Below the pieces are notes generated by a model. That model saw only the letters and a program-made list of their open reading frames with translations, had not been told where the DNA came from and made no database searches. The translations under genes were made by a program, and so were the position numbers. Shown here in pieces: positions 1 through 10,479 of a stretch of 51,060 nt of DNA. The stretch lies in NCBI GenBank assembly GCA_024398495.1, contig JAKSJA010000012.1:1-51060 (forward strand), written 5' to 3'. How positions within the stretch are numbered: position 1 is the first letter of the stretch; each line of letters starts with the position of its first letter. The DNA comes from Bacteroidaceae bacterium. GTDB taxonomy: Bacteria > Bacteroidota > Bacteroidia > Bacteroidales > Bacteroidaceae.

Positions 1-670
1 TGCCACGCATAATCAGCGAATCACCCTTGATGTCCAAAATAAAGGAATCAGCATAGTCATCAGCTGCAGTAAAATTAGTCGTACTAAAATAACCCCACCG
101 AACACTCAATGTTGTGCTATATTTGGGATTGTAAACAACCGGTTGTTTGGTCGGGAAAGTAATAGTAGTACCTTCCTTCTTCCCCTTAATCCAAGAACCT
201 GGAGTATATGCGCTAATAGGATCTTTCCAATAAACGGTACCGTCAGCACACTCTACCAATGTCGCTGTACCGGATTGATAGGACAATCCTGTTCCTCCTG
301 ATGAATTTACATAGAAACAGGTGTTGGTTGCAAGACGATTATACTCTTGCGTTTTACCAGCTGCAGGCTCGATGATGATTCCATGTTCATCAACAACCTC
401 AGAACCATCACCCTTCTTTGGCGAAGCTGATTTGGTTCCCCTTATAGGCTTAACTCCCGCATCACGGGTAACGGTATAAGAGAATTGTCCTAATTCAGGA
501 CGTCCATCCTGCTTGAGATTGAAACTCTCAAGCTGAGCTTTCTTCACCTGCTCCACAGCAACACGAGGGGCGACCTTTGCCTTGACACCCTGTGTGACTG
601 CTGAAGCAGCATTTGCGCCAAGTACTATCAAGACAAGAGCGCAAATCAAAGATAAAATCTTTTTCTTCAT
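1..670 (-). CDS. Secreted protein of unknown function, 5' part only
   Basis: Reading the minus strand from the ATG at 670 gives an open frame of 223 codons that runs off the left edge, so the C-terminus is missing. It begins with MKKK and a hydrophobic stretch ending in an Ala-rich cleavage region (about residues 5-24), a Sec signal peptide. The mature part is rich in Thr, Gly, Tyr and Lys and shows no catalytic motif I recognise; the style resembles the large secreted or surface proteins common in Prevotella. A well-formed promoter lies about 100 nt upstream. Coding and export are clear, function is not. Confidence 0.75.
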   Translation of the reverse strand, partial: MKKKILSLICALVLIVLGANAASAVTQGVKAKVAPRVAVEQVKKAQLESFNLKQDGRPELGQFSYTVTRDAGVKPIRGTKSASPKKGDGSEVVDEHGIIIEPAAGKTQEYNRLATNTCFYVNSSGGTGLSYQSGTATLVECADGTVYWKDPISAYTPGSWIKGKKEGTTITFPTKQPVVYNPKYSTTLSVRWGYFSTTNFTAADDYADSFILDIKGDSLIMRG

Positions 671-776
671 AAGCATTTGTTTTTGTTGTTAATAATTAAG
701 TGAACTTAAAAAATTTAATACCTTAGTATTTAGATCCTCACATTACGTTAATGCGACTAATACGCATAATTCGGAG

Positions 777-807
777 CAAAGTTACATAAAAAAACACAAT
801 TACCAAA
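777..807 (-). promoter_or_regulatory. Promoter of the left-edge secreted-protein gene
   Basis: On the minus strand, TTTG (804-807) is followed after exactly 19 bp by TAACTTTG (777-784), a consensus match to the Bacteroides -33/-7 promoter. Transcription should start near 770, giving a 5' UTR of about 100 nt before the ATG at 670. Confidence 0.7.
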
Positions 808-848
808 TTTTTGTCATTATTTATAATAATAATTGTAACAAAAAGAAA

Positions 849-883
849 AAACAAAAAAAATAGGTGTGTCGCGAAACACACCT
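849..883 (-). terminator. Rho-independent terminator of the tRNA gene
   Basis: On the minus strand an 8-bp perfect stem, AGGTGTGT with ACACACCT (862-869 and 876-883), encloses a 6-nt loop and is followed by a run of T interrupted by one G. It sits 12 nt beyond the mature 3' end of the tRNA. Confidence 0.8.
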
Positions 884-895
884 AAAAAACTACTG

Positions 896-969
896 TAGCG
901 GGACCCAGGATTGAACTGGGGACCTCATGATTATGAATCATGCGCTCTAACCAGCTGAGCTATCCCGCC
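896..969 (-). tRNA. tRNA-Met (anticodon CAU)
   Basis: The minus strand folds into a full cloverleaf. Acceptor GGCGGGA pairs with TCCCGCT (the first pair is G-U), the anticodon stem is CATGA/TCATG around loop TTCATAA (anticodon CAU), and the T arm is CCCAG-TTCAATC-CTGGG. CCA is not encoded. It lacks the three G-C pairs of an initiator anticodon stem, so elongator Met is likely; a lysidine-modified Ile2 tRNA with the same CAU anticodon cannot be excluded by eye. Confidence 0.93.
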
Positions 970-988
970 ATCATATCATAAGCGAGCG

Positions 989-1018
989 CAAAGGTACAAC
1001 ATTTTTAACAAACACAAA
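989..1018 (-). promoter_or_regulatory. Promoter of the tRNA gene
   Basis: Minus-strand TTTG (1015-1018), 18-bp spacer, TACCTTTG (989-996), placed about 20 bp before the 5' end of the tRNA. Confidence 0.65.
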
Positions 1019-1071
1019 ACTTTTTTCAAAAAATATTCACACGTTTGTTTTACGCAAATGCAAAAATTGAG

Positions 1072-1079
1072 TATATTTG
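1072..1079 (+). promoter_or_regulatory. -7 box of the nucleoside kinase gene; decides its start codon
   Basis: TATATTTG matches TAnnTTTG; the -33 element is weak. Transcription from about 1085 would exclude the upstream TTG (1045) and ATG (1081) codons and leave ATG 1099 as the first usable start. Confidence 0.55.
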
Positions 1080-1098
1080 CATGCAAAATATTCTCAAT

Positions 1099-2775
1099 AT
1101 GTTAAAGATTTTTTGCAAGAACACTGGCGAGACGAAAGACGTTCAAGACGGATGTACATTATTGGAACTGCTTGACATCTTCCATCTCAATAACGCTTAC
1201 CCCATTATTTCAGCGAAAATAAACAATGTCAGTCAAGGGCTGAAATTCCGTCTGTATCATAATCGTGACGTGGAATTTCTTGATCTCCGTGATGCGTCTG
1301 CAATGCGTGTCTATACAAGATCCCTGAGTTTTGTGCTATGCAAGGCCGTCCATGATTTATATAGAGGGACAAAGATACACATTGAACATCCTGTCAGCAA
1401 CGGGCTTTTCTGTTCCATAGAAACCACATCTTCTGACGATTTGGATACCATCGTATGCAATCTCCAGCATCGTATGCGAGAGATCATTTCCAACAAAATG
1501 CCTTTTCATCGTCATGAAGTACACATGGAAGAAGCGATAGAACTGTTCCGTGAACGCAAGGTTGAAGATAAAATAAAACTCCTTGAAACAAGTGGAAAGG
1601 TATATACTGACTATTACACTCTCGACGATTTTGTCGATTATTACTATGGCCGACTTGTTCCTGATGCGGGTTATTTGAATGTTTTTGGTTTGGAGAGATA
1701 TGCCAACGGCTTCATTCTCCAATTGCCGGATCATAACAATCCGACACGTCTTGCAGATCCGATGAATCAGCCTCGCACACTGGAAATGTTTACTGAAGCC
1801 AGAAAATGGAACAACATTATGCACCTCCGTACAGTCGGAGATGTCAATCATGCATGTCTGGACGGAAAAGCGAGCGAACTGATACAAGTGTCAGAAGCAT
1901 TGCAAGAAAAGAAAATTGTACAGATAGCAGAAGAAATATCAAGGAGACATGGCGACAAGAAGAATCCCCTGAAGGTAGTGTTGATATCTGGGCCGTCATC
2001 ATCTGGAAAAACCACTTTCTGCAAACGTATCAGCATACAGCTTATGGCATGCGGAATAACTCCTGTCAGCATGTCCACTGACGACTATTTCGTTAATCGT
2101 CTTGACACGCCATTGTTACCTGATGGGAGATTTGATTTTGATAACTTCGACACTGTTGACCACGCAATGCTGCAACAAGATGTCATCAAAATGTTGGAAG
2201 GGGAAGAAATAGAAGTGCCTGAATATAACTTCAGGACAGGAAAACGTGAGTTTAACGGCAAGAAGATGAAACTTGACGACAATTCTGTACTACTCATCGA
2301 GGGCATTCATGCACTCAATCCATTACTTACCAATAAGATTGAAGACAATAAAAAATTCCGCATTTTTATATCAACATTGACCTGTATCAGTCTTGATGAC
2401 CATAATGTAATTCCTCCTACTGACAATCGTCTGTTGCGGCGCATAGTACGAGATTACAATAAGGGCGCATTTTCTGCACGCGATACCATAAGCCAATGGC
2501 CTAGCGTTTGTGAAGCAGAAGAGAAATGGATAAAACCTTATCAGGAAAGTGCAGACATGATGTTCAACTCAGCATTGCTCATAGAACTGGCAGTATTACG
2601 TAATCATGCAGAACCTATTTTGGCAACGGTACCGAAGAATTGCCCAGAATATGCTGAAGCACACAGATTGTTCAGATTCCTAAACTACTTCATTCCTGTA
2701 TCCGATAAAGAAGTTCCTCCGACATCATTATTGCGTGAGTTCCTCGGCGGCAGTTCTTTCACTTACAGAATCTAA
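1099..2775 (+). CDS. TGS-domain nucleoside (uridine-type) kinase
   Basis: 558 aa. Residues 1-60 look like a TGS domain, followed by a ThrRS-like second region (about 70-250), then a uridine kinase-type P-loop domain. GPSSSGKTT lies near residues 297-305, and STDDYF and EGIHALNP supply the expected nucleoside-binding segments. The family is a Bacteroidota/Firmicutes nucleoside kinase presumed to phosphorylate a nucleoside with ATP in pyrimidine salvage; the role of the TGS fusion is unknown to me. The frame is open upstream to a TTG at 1045, but the promoter -7 box lies inside that extension and MLKIFCKN matches the usual family N-terminus, so I start at 1099. It is followed by ruvB, which has its own promoter. 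Confidence 0.88.
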   Translation: MLKIFCKNTGETKDVQDGCTLLELLDIFHLNNAYPIISAKINNVSQGLKFRLYHNRDVEFLDLRDASAMRVYTRSLSFVLCKAVHDLYRGTKIHIEHPVSNGLFCSIETTSSDDLDTIVCNLQHRMREIISNKMPFHRHEVHMEEAIELFRERKVEDKIKLLETSGKVYTDYYTLDDFVDYYYGRLVPDAGYLNVFGLERYANGFILQLPDHNNPTRLADPMNQPRTLEMFTEARKWNNIMHLRTVGDVNHACLDGKASELIQVSEALQEKKIVQIAEEISRRHGDKKNPLKVVLISGPSSSGKTTFCKRISIQLMACGITPVSMSTDDYFVNRLDTPLLPDGRFDFDNFDTVDHAMLQQDVIKMLEGEEIEVPEYNFRTGKREFNGKKMKLDDNSVLLIEGIHALNPLLTNKIEDNKKFRIFISTLTCISLDDHNVIPPTDNRLLRRIVRDYNKGAFSARDTISQWPSVCEAEEKWIKPYQESADMMFNSALLIELAVLRNHAEPILATVPKNCPEYAEAHRLFRFLNYFIPVSDKEVPPTSLLREFLGGSSFTYRI

Positions 2776-2803
2776 CATCGTCAGCTAAACTATAAAATCA
2801 TTT

Positions 2804-2832
2804 GTTTGTTTTGAAAAAAATCTATACTTTTG
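2804..2832 (+). promoter_or_regulatory. ruvB promoter (leaderless start predicted)
   Basis: TTTG (2804-2807), 17 bp, TACTTTTG (2825-2832). The ruvB ATG at 2840 lies only 7 nt after the -7 box, so the mRNA should start at or next to the start codon. Confidence 0.65.
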
Positions 2833-2839
2833 CAGTTAT

Positions 2840-3859
2840 ATGGAAGATTTTGACATAAGAAAAACATCTTCATCATCTGCTGAAAAAGATTTTGAAAAAG
2901 CTTTGCGGCCTTTAAGTTTTGACGATTTCAGCGGACAAGAGAAGATAGTCGATAATCTAAAAGTGTTTGTAGAGGCAGCTCGGCAACGAGACGAACCTCT
3001 TGATCATACACTCATGCATGGTCCTCCGGGATTAGGCAAGACGACACTGAGCAATATCATTGCCAATGAATTGGGGGTCGGTTTCAAGATTACAAGTGGC
3101 CCTGTACTGGATAAACCTGGTGACTTGGCAGGCTTGCTGACGTCATTGGAACCAAATGACGTATTATTCATTGATGAGATCCATCGTCTGTCACCAGTGG
3201 TAGAAGAGTATCTATATTCTGCCATGGAGGATTATCGTATAGACATCATGATTGACAAAGGGCCTTCGGCACGCAGTGTCCAGATTGGGTTAAATCCTTT
3301 CACACTCGTAGGTGCGACAACACGGAGTGGACTCCTTACTGCCCCCCTGAGAGCTCGCTTCGGCATAAATCTACATTTGGAATATTATAATTCAGATGTA
3401 TTGAAAAAAATTATTAAGCGTTCTGCGCGTATTCTAAATGTACCAATTGATGATAATGCCGCAATTGAGATAAGCCGCAGGAGTAGAGGAACGCCACGAA
3501 TTGCGAATGCTCTCTTGCGCCGTGTACGTGACTTTGCACAAGTACGTGGCGATGGGCATATTGACACTCAGATAGCAAGGATAGCATTAGAGGCATTGAA
3601 TATAGACAGATTCGGTCTTGATGAGATTGACAACAAGATACTACTTACCATTATTGATAAATTCAAAGGTGGTCCTGTAGGATTGACGACAATAGCCACT
3701 GCCATTGGTGAGGAAGCTGGAACCATAGAAGAAGTGTATGAGCCATTCCTTATCATGGAAGGTTTCATCCGTCGCACCCCACGAGGCAGAGAAGTTACAG
3801 AAAAGGCATACAAGCATCTTGGGAAGTCACGTTTTGATGCTGAGCAATCATTATTCTGA
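2840..3859 (+). CDS. ruvB: Holliday junction branch-migration helicase RuvB
   Basis: 339 aa, full length. RuvB is the hexameric AAA+ motor that with RuvA drives branch migration of Holliday junctions in recombination repair. Visible motifs: Walker [10 protein letters not shown] (61-69), Walker B FIDEIH (110-115), sensor GATTRSG and the RARFG arginine finger near 170, and a C-terminal winged-helix region ending about residue 335. The start at 2840 gives a typical Bacteroidota N-terminus leading into [13 protein letters not shown]. coaD starts 5 nt after the stop, so ruvB, coaD and ybeY probably form one transcript. Confidence 0.97.
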   Translation: MEDFDIRKTSSSSAEKDFEKALRPLSFDDFSGQEKIVDNLKVFVEAARQRDEPLDHTLMHGPPGLGKTTLSNIIANELGVGFKITSGPVLDKPGDLAGLLTSLEPNDVLFIDEIHRLSPVVEEYLYSAMEDYRIDIMIDKGPSARSVQIGLNPFTLVGATTRSGLLTAPLRARFGINLHLEYYNSDVLKKIIKRSARILNVPIDDNAAIEISRRSRGTPRIANALLRRVRDFAQVRGDGHIDTQIARIALEALNIDRFGLDEIDNKILLTIIDKFKGGPVGLTTIATAIGEEAGTIEEVYEPFLIMEGFIRRTPRGREVTEKAYKHLGKSRFDAEQSLF

Positions 3860-3864
3860 CACAA

Positions 3865-4308
3865 ATGAAACGAAGAGGACTTTTCTGCGGAAGTTTTGAT
3901 CCGTTCACGATAGGACATAAGAACATCGTTGACAGAGCTTTGGCCTTATGTGACGAACTTGTTATAGGCATCGGAATAAACAAAGAGAAGAAATACAGCC
4001 AATGCGCAGAAAAACGTTCAGATACAATAAAAAAGATTTTTGAAAGCAATGGGCAGATAACAGTAAAAACATACGAAGATCTCACCATTGATTTTGCAAA
4101 AAGAGAAAACATCGATTTTATCGTAAAAGGCGTACGTGATAAAGAGGATTTTGAATACGAATATCAGCAAGCACTTTTCAATAAAGAAAAAGGGAACATA
4201 GAAACCATACTCTTGTGTGCAGATCCAAAACTGGCAGATGTGAGCAGCACAAGAGTGAGAGAATTATTAAATAAAGGAGAAAACTGCAATGATTTCTTAC
4301 CAGTGTGA
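3865..4308 (+). CDS. coaD: Phosphopantetheine adenylyltransferase
   Basis: 147 aa. Transfers AMP from ATP to 4'-phosphopantetheine, the penultimate step of coenzyme A synthesis. The nucleotidyltransferase motif GSFDPFTIGH is at residues 9-18, and SSTRVRELL near residue 130 is the second conserved ATP-binding segment. Length agrees with the family (about 150-160). It follows ruvB closely and its last 20 nt overlap ybeY in another frame. Confidence 0.95.
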   Translation: MKRRGLFCGSFDPFTIGHKNIVDRALALCDELVIGIGINKEKKYSQCAEKRSDTIKKIFESNGQITVKTYEDLTIDFAKRENIDFIVKGVRDKEDFEYEYQQALFNKEKGNIETILLCADPKLADVSSTRVRELLNKGENCNDFLPV

Positions 4309-4708
4309 TAATGTAAAGATGCCTGTCATTGCAAAAAGACAGACCAACAAATGGATTCGTGATGTTGCGACTATCTACAACAAAAAAGTTGGAGATGTGG
4401 CATATATTTTCTGCAATGATAATAAGATATTGGAAGTCAACAGACAATACCTTGGTCATGACTATTATACGGACATCATAACCTTTGATTATACTGAGAA
4501 TCAAGTCATTAATGGAGACATCTTCATATCCCTTGATACCGTCTTATCCAATTCTCAACAACAAGATACTGATTATAACCAAGAACTGCATCGCGTGATA
4601 ATACACGGAATACTGCACCTCTGCGGTATCAATGACAAGGGGAAAGGAGAACGGGCAAAAATGGAGCAAGCAGAAAATGAAGCTCTGCGTTTGATATCAT
4701 TACTTTAA
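4289..4708 (+). CDS. ybeY: Endoribonuclease YbeY (rRNA maturation factor)
   Basis: 139 aa. YbeY is a metal-dependent endoribonuclease involved in 16S rRNA 3' maturation and ribosome quality control. The conserved central HGILHLCGINDKGKGE carries the first two metal-binding His; the usual third His (as in HLxGYDH) is replaced here by Lys within INDKG, which I believe is normal for Bacteroidales homologues. It overlaps the end of coaD by 20 nt (translational coupling likely) and its stop codon overlaps the convergent ctpA gene by 9 nt, leaving no room for an intergenic terminator. Confidence 0.9.
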   Translation: MISYQCDNVKMPVIAKRQTNKWIRDVATIYNKKVGDVAYIFCNDNKILEVNRQYLGHDYYTDIITFDYTENQVINGDIFISLDTVLSNSQQQDTDYNQELHRVIIHGILHLCGINDKGKGERAKMEQAENEALRLISLL

Positions 4709-6280
4709 CAATTCAATAGCTTTCTTCACTATATCATTGCTTTCATTTATTATCTGGTAGTAATGATTGAGATCCCACATATCACGAGCGATCAATGCCT
4801 TTAATTGCAACTTGAGTTGCGGTAATGTTCGCTGATACTCATCATCATTCTTAGGTTTGACACCCTGTTGCGCAGCAACAGCTACAATCTGATTGATATA
4901 TGACTCTGGCACATCATAATAAGTAACAAAATCAGAAAATTTACTATAATGCTTCTGCAATTCTTTTCGATGTGATTCCATGTACCGAAGACTTTGTTGG
5001 ATGATTATACCTTTTGCAGCCATCTCACGATGGAAAGCAGTGTACACGGTTGTATCAAGTGGTATAAAATAATCCGGCATTATGCCACCGCCACCATATA
5101 CTGGGCGATGTTTACGCAGAGTGTAAAATTTCAAAGAATCTGGGAAATGAATACTGTCGAGATTTGTGAGCTCTCCGTGCTTCAGACGATTATAGACATC
5201 CATAGAATAGTCTTTTCGGTTTCCTTTCTCGTACGGTTTTTGTATGCATCGTCCAGAAGGTGTATAATAATGAGCCGTCGTAAGACGAATCAAACTACCA
5301 TCATTAAGTTCTATCGGTCGCTGTACCAATCCTTTCCCGAAAGTACGGCGTCCCACAACGATAGCCCTGTCTTGATCCTGCAGAGCACCAGTAACAATCT
5401 CTGATGCTGATGCAGAATATTCGTTAACCAAGACGACAACATTACCATCTCTCATACGTCCATTACCTTTGGCACGATATGCTTTATTCGGCATACTTCT
5501 ACCTTTTGTAAAGACTATCATGCATGTATCACTAAGAAATTCATTGGCGATATCAATGGCTGCCTGCATATACCCACCACCATTTTCCTGCAAGTCAAGA
5601 ATGAGATTTTGCATACCCTCCTTCTTGAGTTGTTTCAAAGACTCCATGAATTCATCGTATGTCTTTGCACCAAAACTCTCTATTTTGATGAAGCCCGTCT
5701 TAGGACGTATCATATAAGAAGATATCACGGAATGCATCGGAATCTGGTCACGTCTGATGATGAATGTCAATTTATCTGCTATTCCCTGTCGCATTACGCC
5801 GACGGTAACGGTTGTACCACGTTTTCCACGCAGACGTTTTTTAATATCATCCTGAGACATTTTTACTCCTGCAATAGCAGTATCGTTGACAGATATTATT
5901 TTATCACCGGCAAGCACCCCCACCTTTTCCGATGGTCCTCCGCTGATAGTCTGTATTACTACCAAGGTGTCATCAAGCATGTTATATTGAACTCCGATTC
6001 CGTCAAAACTACCGTTCAACGGTTCTGTAAGTTCCTGCATCTCTTTAGGAGTAGAATAGGTAGAATGTGGATCTAACTTTTCCAACATACCACGGATAGC
6101 ATCTTCAACAAGTCTTGTCTCATCAACGGAATCTACATACAGACATGATATCACATGTTCAGCCATCTGTAGTTTACGTGAAGGAGAGTCCATTCCTAAA
6201 TTCAGTTTTATCTGACCGGACACGGTGCATGTCAATATCAATGCACAAGAAACAAATATGATTTTAGAATATTTCAACAT
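4700..6280 (-). CDS. ctpA: Carboxy-terminal processing protease (S41 family)
   Basis: 526 aa. An N-terminal signal peptide or signal anchor (about residues 5-22) places it in the periplasm. A PDZ domain covers about 90-175 ([19 protein letters not shown]), followed by the S41 catalytic core with [17 protein letters not shown] (Ser near 291) and [10 protein letters not shown] (Lys near 316) as the Ser/Lys dyad. About 130 further residues follow. Such proteases trim the C-termini of envelope proteins. The start overlaps the end of parE by 17 nt, so it is the last gene of the minus-strand operon. Confidence 0.92.
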   Translation of the reverse strand: MLKYSKIIFVSCALILTCTVSGQIKLNLGMDSPSRKLQMAEHVISCLYVDSVDETRLVEDAIRGMLEKLDPHSTYSTPKEMQELTEPLNGSFDGIGVQYNMLDDTLVVIQTISGGPSEKVGVLAGDKIISVNDTAIAGVKMSQDDIKKRLRGKRGTTVTVGVMRQGIADKLTFIIRRDQIPMHSVISSYMIRPKTGFIKIESFGAKTYDEFMESLKQLKKEGMQNLILDLQENGGGYMQAAIDIANEFLSDTCMIVFTKGRSMPNKAYRAKGNGRMRDGNVVVLVNEYSASASEIVTGALQDQDRAIVVGRRTFGKGLVQRPIELNDGSLIRLTTAHYYTPSGRCIQKPYEKGNRKDYSMDVYNRLKHGELTNLDSIHFPDSLKFYTLRKHRPVYGGGGIMPDYFIPLDTTVYTAFHREMAAKGIIIQQSLRYMESHRKELQKHYSKFSDFVTYYDVPESYINQIVAVAAQQGVKPKNDDEYQRTLPQLKLQLKALIARDMWDLNHYYQIINESNDIVKKAIELLK

Positions 6281-8228
6281 CTGGTTCCGTTCTATCTTCT
6301 TCTATTACAAGGTTATCAATAATGAAATTCTGCCTTTCCATAGTATTCTTTCCCATATAGTAACTCATCAATTCAGCCACCTTGTCACTTTTCTGCAGCG
6401 TCACCTGTTCGAGTTTCATATCTGGGCCTATAAAATTAGCAAATTCTTCGGGAGATATTTCTCCGAGACCTTTAAATCGTGTTATCTCAGGGTCAGGTCC
6501 AAGTTCTTCTATTGCATGAATTCTATCCTCCTCGCTATAGCAATACATCGTGATGAAATCGCTCTTATCGGCCTTTTTCTTATATTCAGTCAGAAGTTTC
6601 TTATTCCTTATCTTAGTCTTCTTATTGCGCACTCGGAACAATGGTGTCTGCAACACATATACATGTCCTTTCTTTACCAACTCTGGAAAGAACTGCAGAA
6701 AAAATGTAATTGTCAGCAGACGAATATGCATTCCGTCAACATCGGCATCTGTCGCCACGATAACCTTATTGTAACGCAATCCGTCAAGTCCGTCTTCAAT
6801 GTCAAGTGCCGCTTGAAGAAGATTGAATTCTTCATTTTCATATACAACCTTCTTTGTCAAGCCATAACAGTTCTTCGGTTTGCCACGAAGAGAGAAAACT
6901 GCCTGTGTATTTACATCACGACATTTAGTGATACTTCCACTTGCTGAATTTCCCTCCGTGATGAAGATACTACTCTCCTGTTTACGCTCATTCTTTGCAT
7001 CACAAAAATGAATACGGCAGTCACGCAGCTTAGCATTATGAAGATTTGCCTTCTTTGCACGTTCACGCACAAGTTTCGACACCCCTGCTATTTCCTTACG
7101 TTCTTTTTCTGACGACTGTACCTTCTGTTGTATAATTTCAGCTATCTCTGAATTCTTATGCAGGAAATTGTCAATCTCATGTTTCACGAAATCACCGACA
7201 TATTTATTTATGCTCACACCACCATTAGGCTCCATTGTCAGAGAGCCCAGTTTTATCTTTGTCTGAGATTCAAATGTCGGTTCCTGTACGTTTATGGCTA
7301 TTGCCGCTACCATACCATTGCGCACATCGGTGGATTCAAAGTTCTTATTGAAAAATTCTTTTATCGTCTTTGCAATATGTTCCTTGAATGCACTTTGATG
7401 AGTTCCACCTTGAGTGGTATGCTGACCATTGACAAAAGAGTAGTATTCATCACCGTACTGCGAAGTATGGGTAAATGCAATCTCTATATCTTCACCCTTC
7501 ACATGAATGATAGGATACAATGGCTCTGTTGTCATGTTATCTTTCAGCAAATCCTCAAGACCATTGCGTGACAATATACGGCGGCCATTGAACATTATGG
7601 TAAGCCCCGAATTGAGATATGTGTAATTGCGCAACATCGTCTCAACAATGTCATCGTGAAAACGATAATTCAGGAATAATGTATTGTCAGGGACGAAATA
7701 TATGTAAGTTCCATTTTCATCGGCAGACTTTGCCGTTTTATCTTCTTTCAAAATACCACATTGAAACTTTGCAGACCTTACCTTCCCTTCACGATAGGAA
7801 CGGACTTCAAATTCCGAGCTCAATGCATTTACGGCCTTTGCACCTACACCATTGAGACCAACACTCTTCTTAAATGCTTTGGAATCATATTTTCCACCCG
7901 TGTTGAGTTGACTCACAGCATTTACAAGACTTTTCTGCGGTATTCCACGACCATAATCACGCACCGAAACACGCAGGTTATCTTCAATATCCACCTCAAT
8001 GCGTTTTCCGGCATTCATCTTGAACTCATCGATAGAGTTGTCAATTATCTCTTTCAGTAAAACATATATGCCGTCTTCCGCATGACCACCATCACCAAGC
8101 CTTCCGATATACATACCCGGACGAGTACGCACATGCTCCATATCAGACAAATGTCGGATATTCGCATCAGTATATTCCACCATTTCCGGCTGCTGAACGT
8201 CAATCACTTTCTTATCTTCTTTCGGCAT
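6264..8228 (-). CDS. parE: DNA topoisomerase IV subunit B
   Basis: 654 aa. The GHKL ATPase and Toprim subunit of a type IIA topoisomerase that decatenates chromosomes. Seen: [30 protein letters not shown] (ATP-binding Asn), [11 protein letters not shown], and the Toprim [12 protein letters not shown]. The sequence around [17 protein letters not shown] is ParE-like rather than GyrB-like. The conserved Toprim EGDSA reads EGNSA here (Asp to Asn; the essential Glu is kept). The frame is open to 8354, but that part overlaps the upstream GNAT-like gene and is not ParE-like; the ATG at 8228 (MPKEDKKV) lies 1 nt after the upstream stop and is the better start. Confidence 0.92.
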   Translation of the reverse strand: MPKEDKKVIDVQQPEMVEYTDANIRHLSDMEHVRTRPGMYIGRLGDGGHAEDGIYVLLKEIIDNSIDEFKMNAGKRIEVDIEDNLRVSVRDYGRGIPQKSLVNAVSQLNTGGKYDSKAFKKSVGLNGVGAKAVNALSSEFEVRSYREGKVRSAKFQCGILKEDKTAKSADENGTYIYFVPDNTLFLNYRFHDDIVETMLRNYTYLNSGLTIMFNGRRILSRNGLEDLLKDNMTTEPLYPIIHVKGEDIEIAFTHTSQYGDEYYSFVNGQHTTQGGTHQSAFKEHIAKTIKEFFNKNFESTDVRNGMVAAIAINVQEPTFESQTKIKLGSLTMEPNGGVSINKYVGDFVKHEIDNFLHKNSEIAEIIQQKVQSSEKERKEIAGVSKLVRERAKKANLHNAKLRDCRIHFCDAKNERKQESSIFITEGNSASGSITKCRDVNTQAVFSLRGKPKNCYGLTKKVVYENEEFNLLQAALDIEDGLDGLRYNKVIVATDADVDGMHIRLLTITFFLQFFPELVKKGHVYVLQTPLFRVRNKKTKIRNKKLLTEYKKKADKSDFITMYCYSEEDRIHAIEELGPDPEITRFKGLGEISPEEFANFIGPDMKLEQVTLQKSDKVAELMSYYMGKNTMERQNFIIDNLVIEEDRTEPDVEIF

Positions 8229-8229
8229 A

Positions 8230-9372
8230 TCACTTAATTTCTTTAGTATAACAACGACGACGACGATATGGACGAGCATCAAAATAATTCCAACTGGACA
8301 GTGCAATCTCATTTGTTTCCAATTGTGGCATTGCATGAGCACACTTAAATCCATACTCTATGAATTTACCAAGCAAATCGCAGAATATAAGAGCATTGGC
8401 ACCTTTTACACGATATTCAGGAAGCACACCTATAAGCAACAGGTCCACATCATCTGTCTGGTGGAGCTTCAGCGCTTTCAGCAAATGCCACCAACCAAAT
8501 GGAAACAACCGTCCCTTCCTTGTATGCTGCAGAGCTTTTGCAAAAGAAGGAAAACTGATACCAAAACCTACAACCTTATTATCTTCATTTGCATCGACAA
8601 TCACAACAACAAGGTTTGTATCCGCTGATCCTATATAACTTGACACATACTGTTCTATCTGCCTATCAGACAATTCAGAGTACCCGAACAAATCTTTATA
8701 CGTAATATTGATGTTATCAAATATTGCCTTTGCAAATCCTTTTTTCAACAATTCCTCACGCGTAGGCTTATATGCCTGCAGATTGTATCTTGTACGTGCG
8801 ATGTTTGCTACCTTAAGAAATTTATCTGGTATCCTGTCAGGAATGGTAATAACGGATTCTATATAATCATAATCCTTAGCAAAACCTACCGACTCCAGGT
8901 GTTTTGGGTAATATGGGAAATTATAATTTGTGTACATGTTGCCCATCTCCTCAAAACCATCAATGAGCATCCCCTCACGATCAAGATCTGTAAATCCCAA
9001 TGGGCCTACTACGGTATCCATTCCGTGCTGTTTCCCATATCGTTCAACAGCCTGCAACAAAGCATCAGAGACCTCAGCATCATCGATGAAATCGAGCCAA
9101 CCAAAACGCACGGCATTCATCTGCCATTTCCTATTGGCTTTATTATTGATGATTGCAGCCACACGCCCAACCATACGTCCGTCCTTAAATGCCATAAAAT
9201 ACTCTGCATCGCAGAATTCAAATGCAGCGTTTTTGTCTTTGCGTAGAGTATTTTTCTCATCAAAAAACAGATAAGGCACATTGTATTTGCTGTCTTTGTA
9301 CAGTTCGTAATTAAAATTTATGAATTGCCTTAAATCCTTTTGACTTTTTACTGATTTTATTTCGACTGACAT
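8230..9372 (-). CDS. GNAT-like acetyltransferase family protein (YghO-like)
   Basis: 380 aa. Two acetyltransferase-like halves can be made out: [17 protein letters not shown] near residues 58-75 and [20 protein letters not shown] near 310-330, the latter resembling an acetyl-CoA binding segment. In between is the signature [20 protein letters not shown], which I associate with a broadly distributed, poorly characterised N-acetyltransferase family annotated YghO-like. The substrate is unknown. It has its own promoter inside the end of the methyltransferase gene and is followed after 1 nt by parE. Confidence 0.75.
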   Translation of the reverse strand: MSVEIKSVKSQKDLRQFINFNYELYKDSKYNVPYLFFDEKNTLRKDKNAAFEFCDAEYFMAFKDGRMVGRVAAIINNKANRKWQMNAVRFGWLDFIDDAEVSDALLQAVERYGKQHGMDTVVGPLGFTDLDREGMLIDGFEEMGNMYTNYNFPYYPKHLESVGFAKDYDYIESVITIPDRIPDKFLKVANIARTRYNLQAYKPTREELLKKGFAKAIFDNINITYKDLFGYSELSDRQIEQYVSSYIGSADTNLVVVIVDANEDNKVVGFGISFPSFAKALQHTRKGRLFPFGWWHLLKALKLHQTDDVDLLLIGVLPEYRVKGANALIFCDLLGKFIEYGFKCAHAMPQLETNEIALSSWNYFDARPYRRRRCYTKEIK

Positions 9373-9397
9373 CGTTGTTGGATTATATCATGATGTG

Positions 9398-9429
9398 CAA
9401 ATTTACATAATTTTCTTCTTACAGACAAA
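9398..9429 (-). promoter_or_regulatory. Promoter of the GNAT-like gene
   Basis: Minus-strand TTTG (9426-9429), 20 bp, TAAATTTG (9398-9405). It lies within the last codons of the upstream methyltransferase gene and gives a UTR of about 20 nt. Confidence 0.5.
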
Positions 9430-10479
9430 AATAATGTGTTTGTTTTCATCTGTCGTTGTTGCAAACACATAAATATCTCCACCATCTTTGAGTTTCAACC
9501 TTTTCTTTACTTCTTCCACACTGACAGGAAAGTTTCGAGTGGCTACATTTGCATTTGTCACGCCATGCAAAACCTCTTTTACTTCCTTTCTATTCAGCGA
9601 TGAAACCGCAATAATACTAAATACACGCCCTGGAAAATCATCAATATATTTATCCGACAGATAGAGATGAGAATTTGCACTTATCTTTTCTATGCCGAAC
9701 CTATCTCTCACACAATTAAAACATCCTGCTTTCATTATTGAAGCATTAGGTTCATATAGATACGCGGCAGAATTTATATCTTCCCATGAAGGATAAACTT
9801 TCCTTATTGCTTCTCCTGTATTGTCTAAGGTGTACGTAAACAGATTATCATCATTGGCACATGTTATCGTCAATGGTTTCACCCCTTTCTCAAGAACAAG
9901 CAGCAACTCCTTACATTCATTTTTTACAGATACGACATGTACCTCTGTCACATTTGGTAAATCAACCACAGCCTTATGCCAGTCGAACATTGGCGACAGC
10001 TTTATCATCACCACACGAGCCTTGTCCAGCAATACCTCGCGTAATTCCTTCACATTCGGGGTACAGTCTTTTATGTCATACGTACGATTGCCATATCTGT
10101 CACGCCGGGAAGGATCTATATATATAAGGTCTGCCTTTGATGCTGTTGTAATAAAACTTTCAGCACTGTCATTGATGCACTCACTATGCAGATAGCCCAA
10201 CAACGAATAATTATTCTTCACAATATCACAAAGTGCGGCATTTTGCTCAACATATACCGCATGGCGAAAATCCTTTCCTATATAATAACAGTCAACACCG
10301 AAGCCACCGGTCAAATCAATAAAAGAATCCAATGGCAACCCTTGTCGTTGGAAAAGCCGTCTTATTACATTTGCCTTGTATTTGGCCGTATATTCTGATG
10401 AACATTGTTCCAAAGACACTCGCTCAGGATATACCAGCCCTTTTATCGCGCTCCATTCAGGCAGTTTGTCAACCGTCAT
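9403..10479 (-). CDS. THUMP-like class I SAM-dependent methyltransferase
   Basis: 358 aa. SAM-binding motif I FIDLTGGFGVDCYYIG at about 53-68, then an acidic VEQN turn and the catalytic-like YIDPSRRD near 120. The C-terminal third (KRLKLKDGGDIYVFATT) is the THUMP-like region. The combination matches a Bacteroidota methyltransferase family expected to act on RNA; its target is unknown to me. The N-terminus is short: homologues I recall carry about 50 further residues before the LPEW segment. Here the ATG overlaps the stop of the upstream gene (TAATG). RNA modification is inference from family. Confidence 0.82.
   Translation of the reverse strand: MTVDKLPEWSAIKGLVYPERVSLEQCSSEYTAKYKANVIRRLFQRQGLPLDSFIDLTGGFGVDCYYIGKDFRHAVYVEQNAALCDIVKNNYSLLGYLHSECINDSAESFITTASKADLIYIDPSRRDRYGNRTYDIKDCTPNVKELREVLLDKARVVMIKLSPMFDWHKAVVDLPNVTEVHVVSVKNECKELLLVLEKGVKPLTITCANDDNLFTYTLDNTGEAIRKVYPSWEDINSAAYLYEPNASIMKAGCFNCVRDRFGIEKISANSHLYLSDKYIDDFPGRVFSIIAVSSLNRKEVKEVLHGVTNANVATRNFPVSVEEVKKRLKLKDGGDIYVFATTTDENKHIIFVCKKKIM

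Noticed and set aside
4994-5404. Long ORFs antisense to ctpA, parE and other genes
   Set aside because: They mirror real genes on the opposite strand, lack recognisable domains and have no promoters or operon context.
8229-8354. N-terminal extension of parE upstream of 8228
   Set aside because: It lies inside the preceding GNAT-like gene in another frame, reads as a Val-rich sequence unlike ParE, and the ATG at 8228 gives the typical N-terminus.
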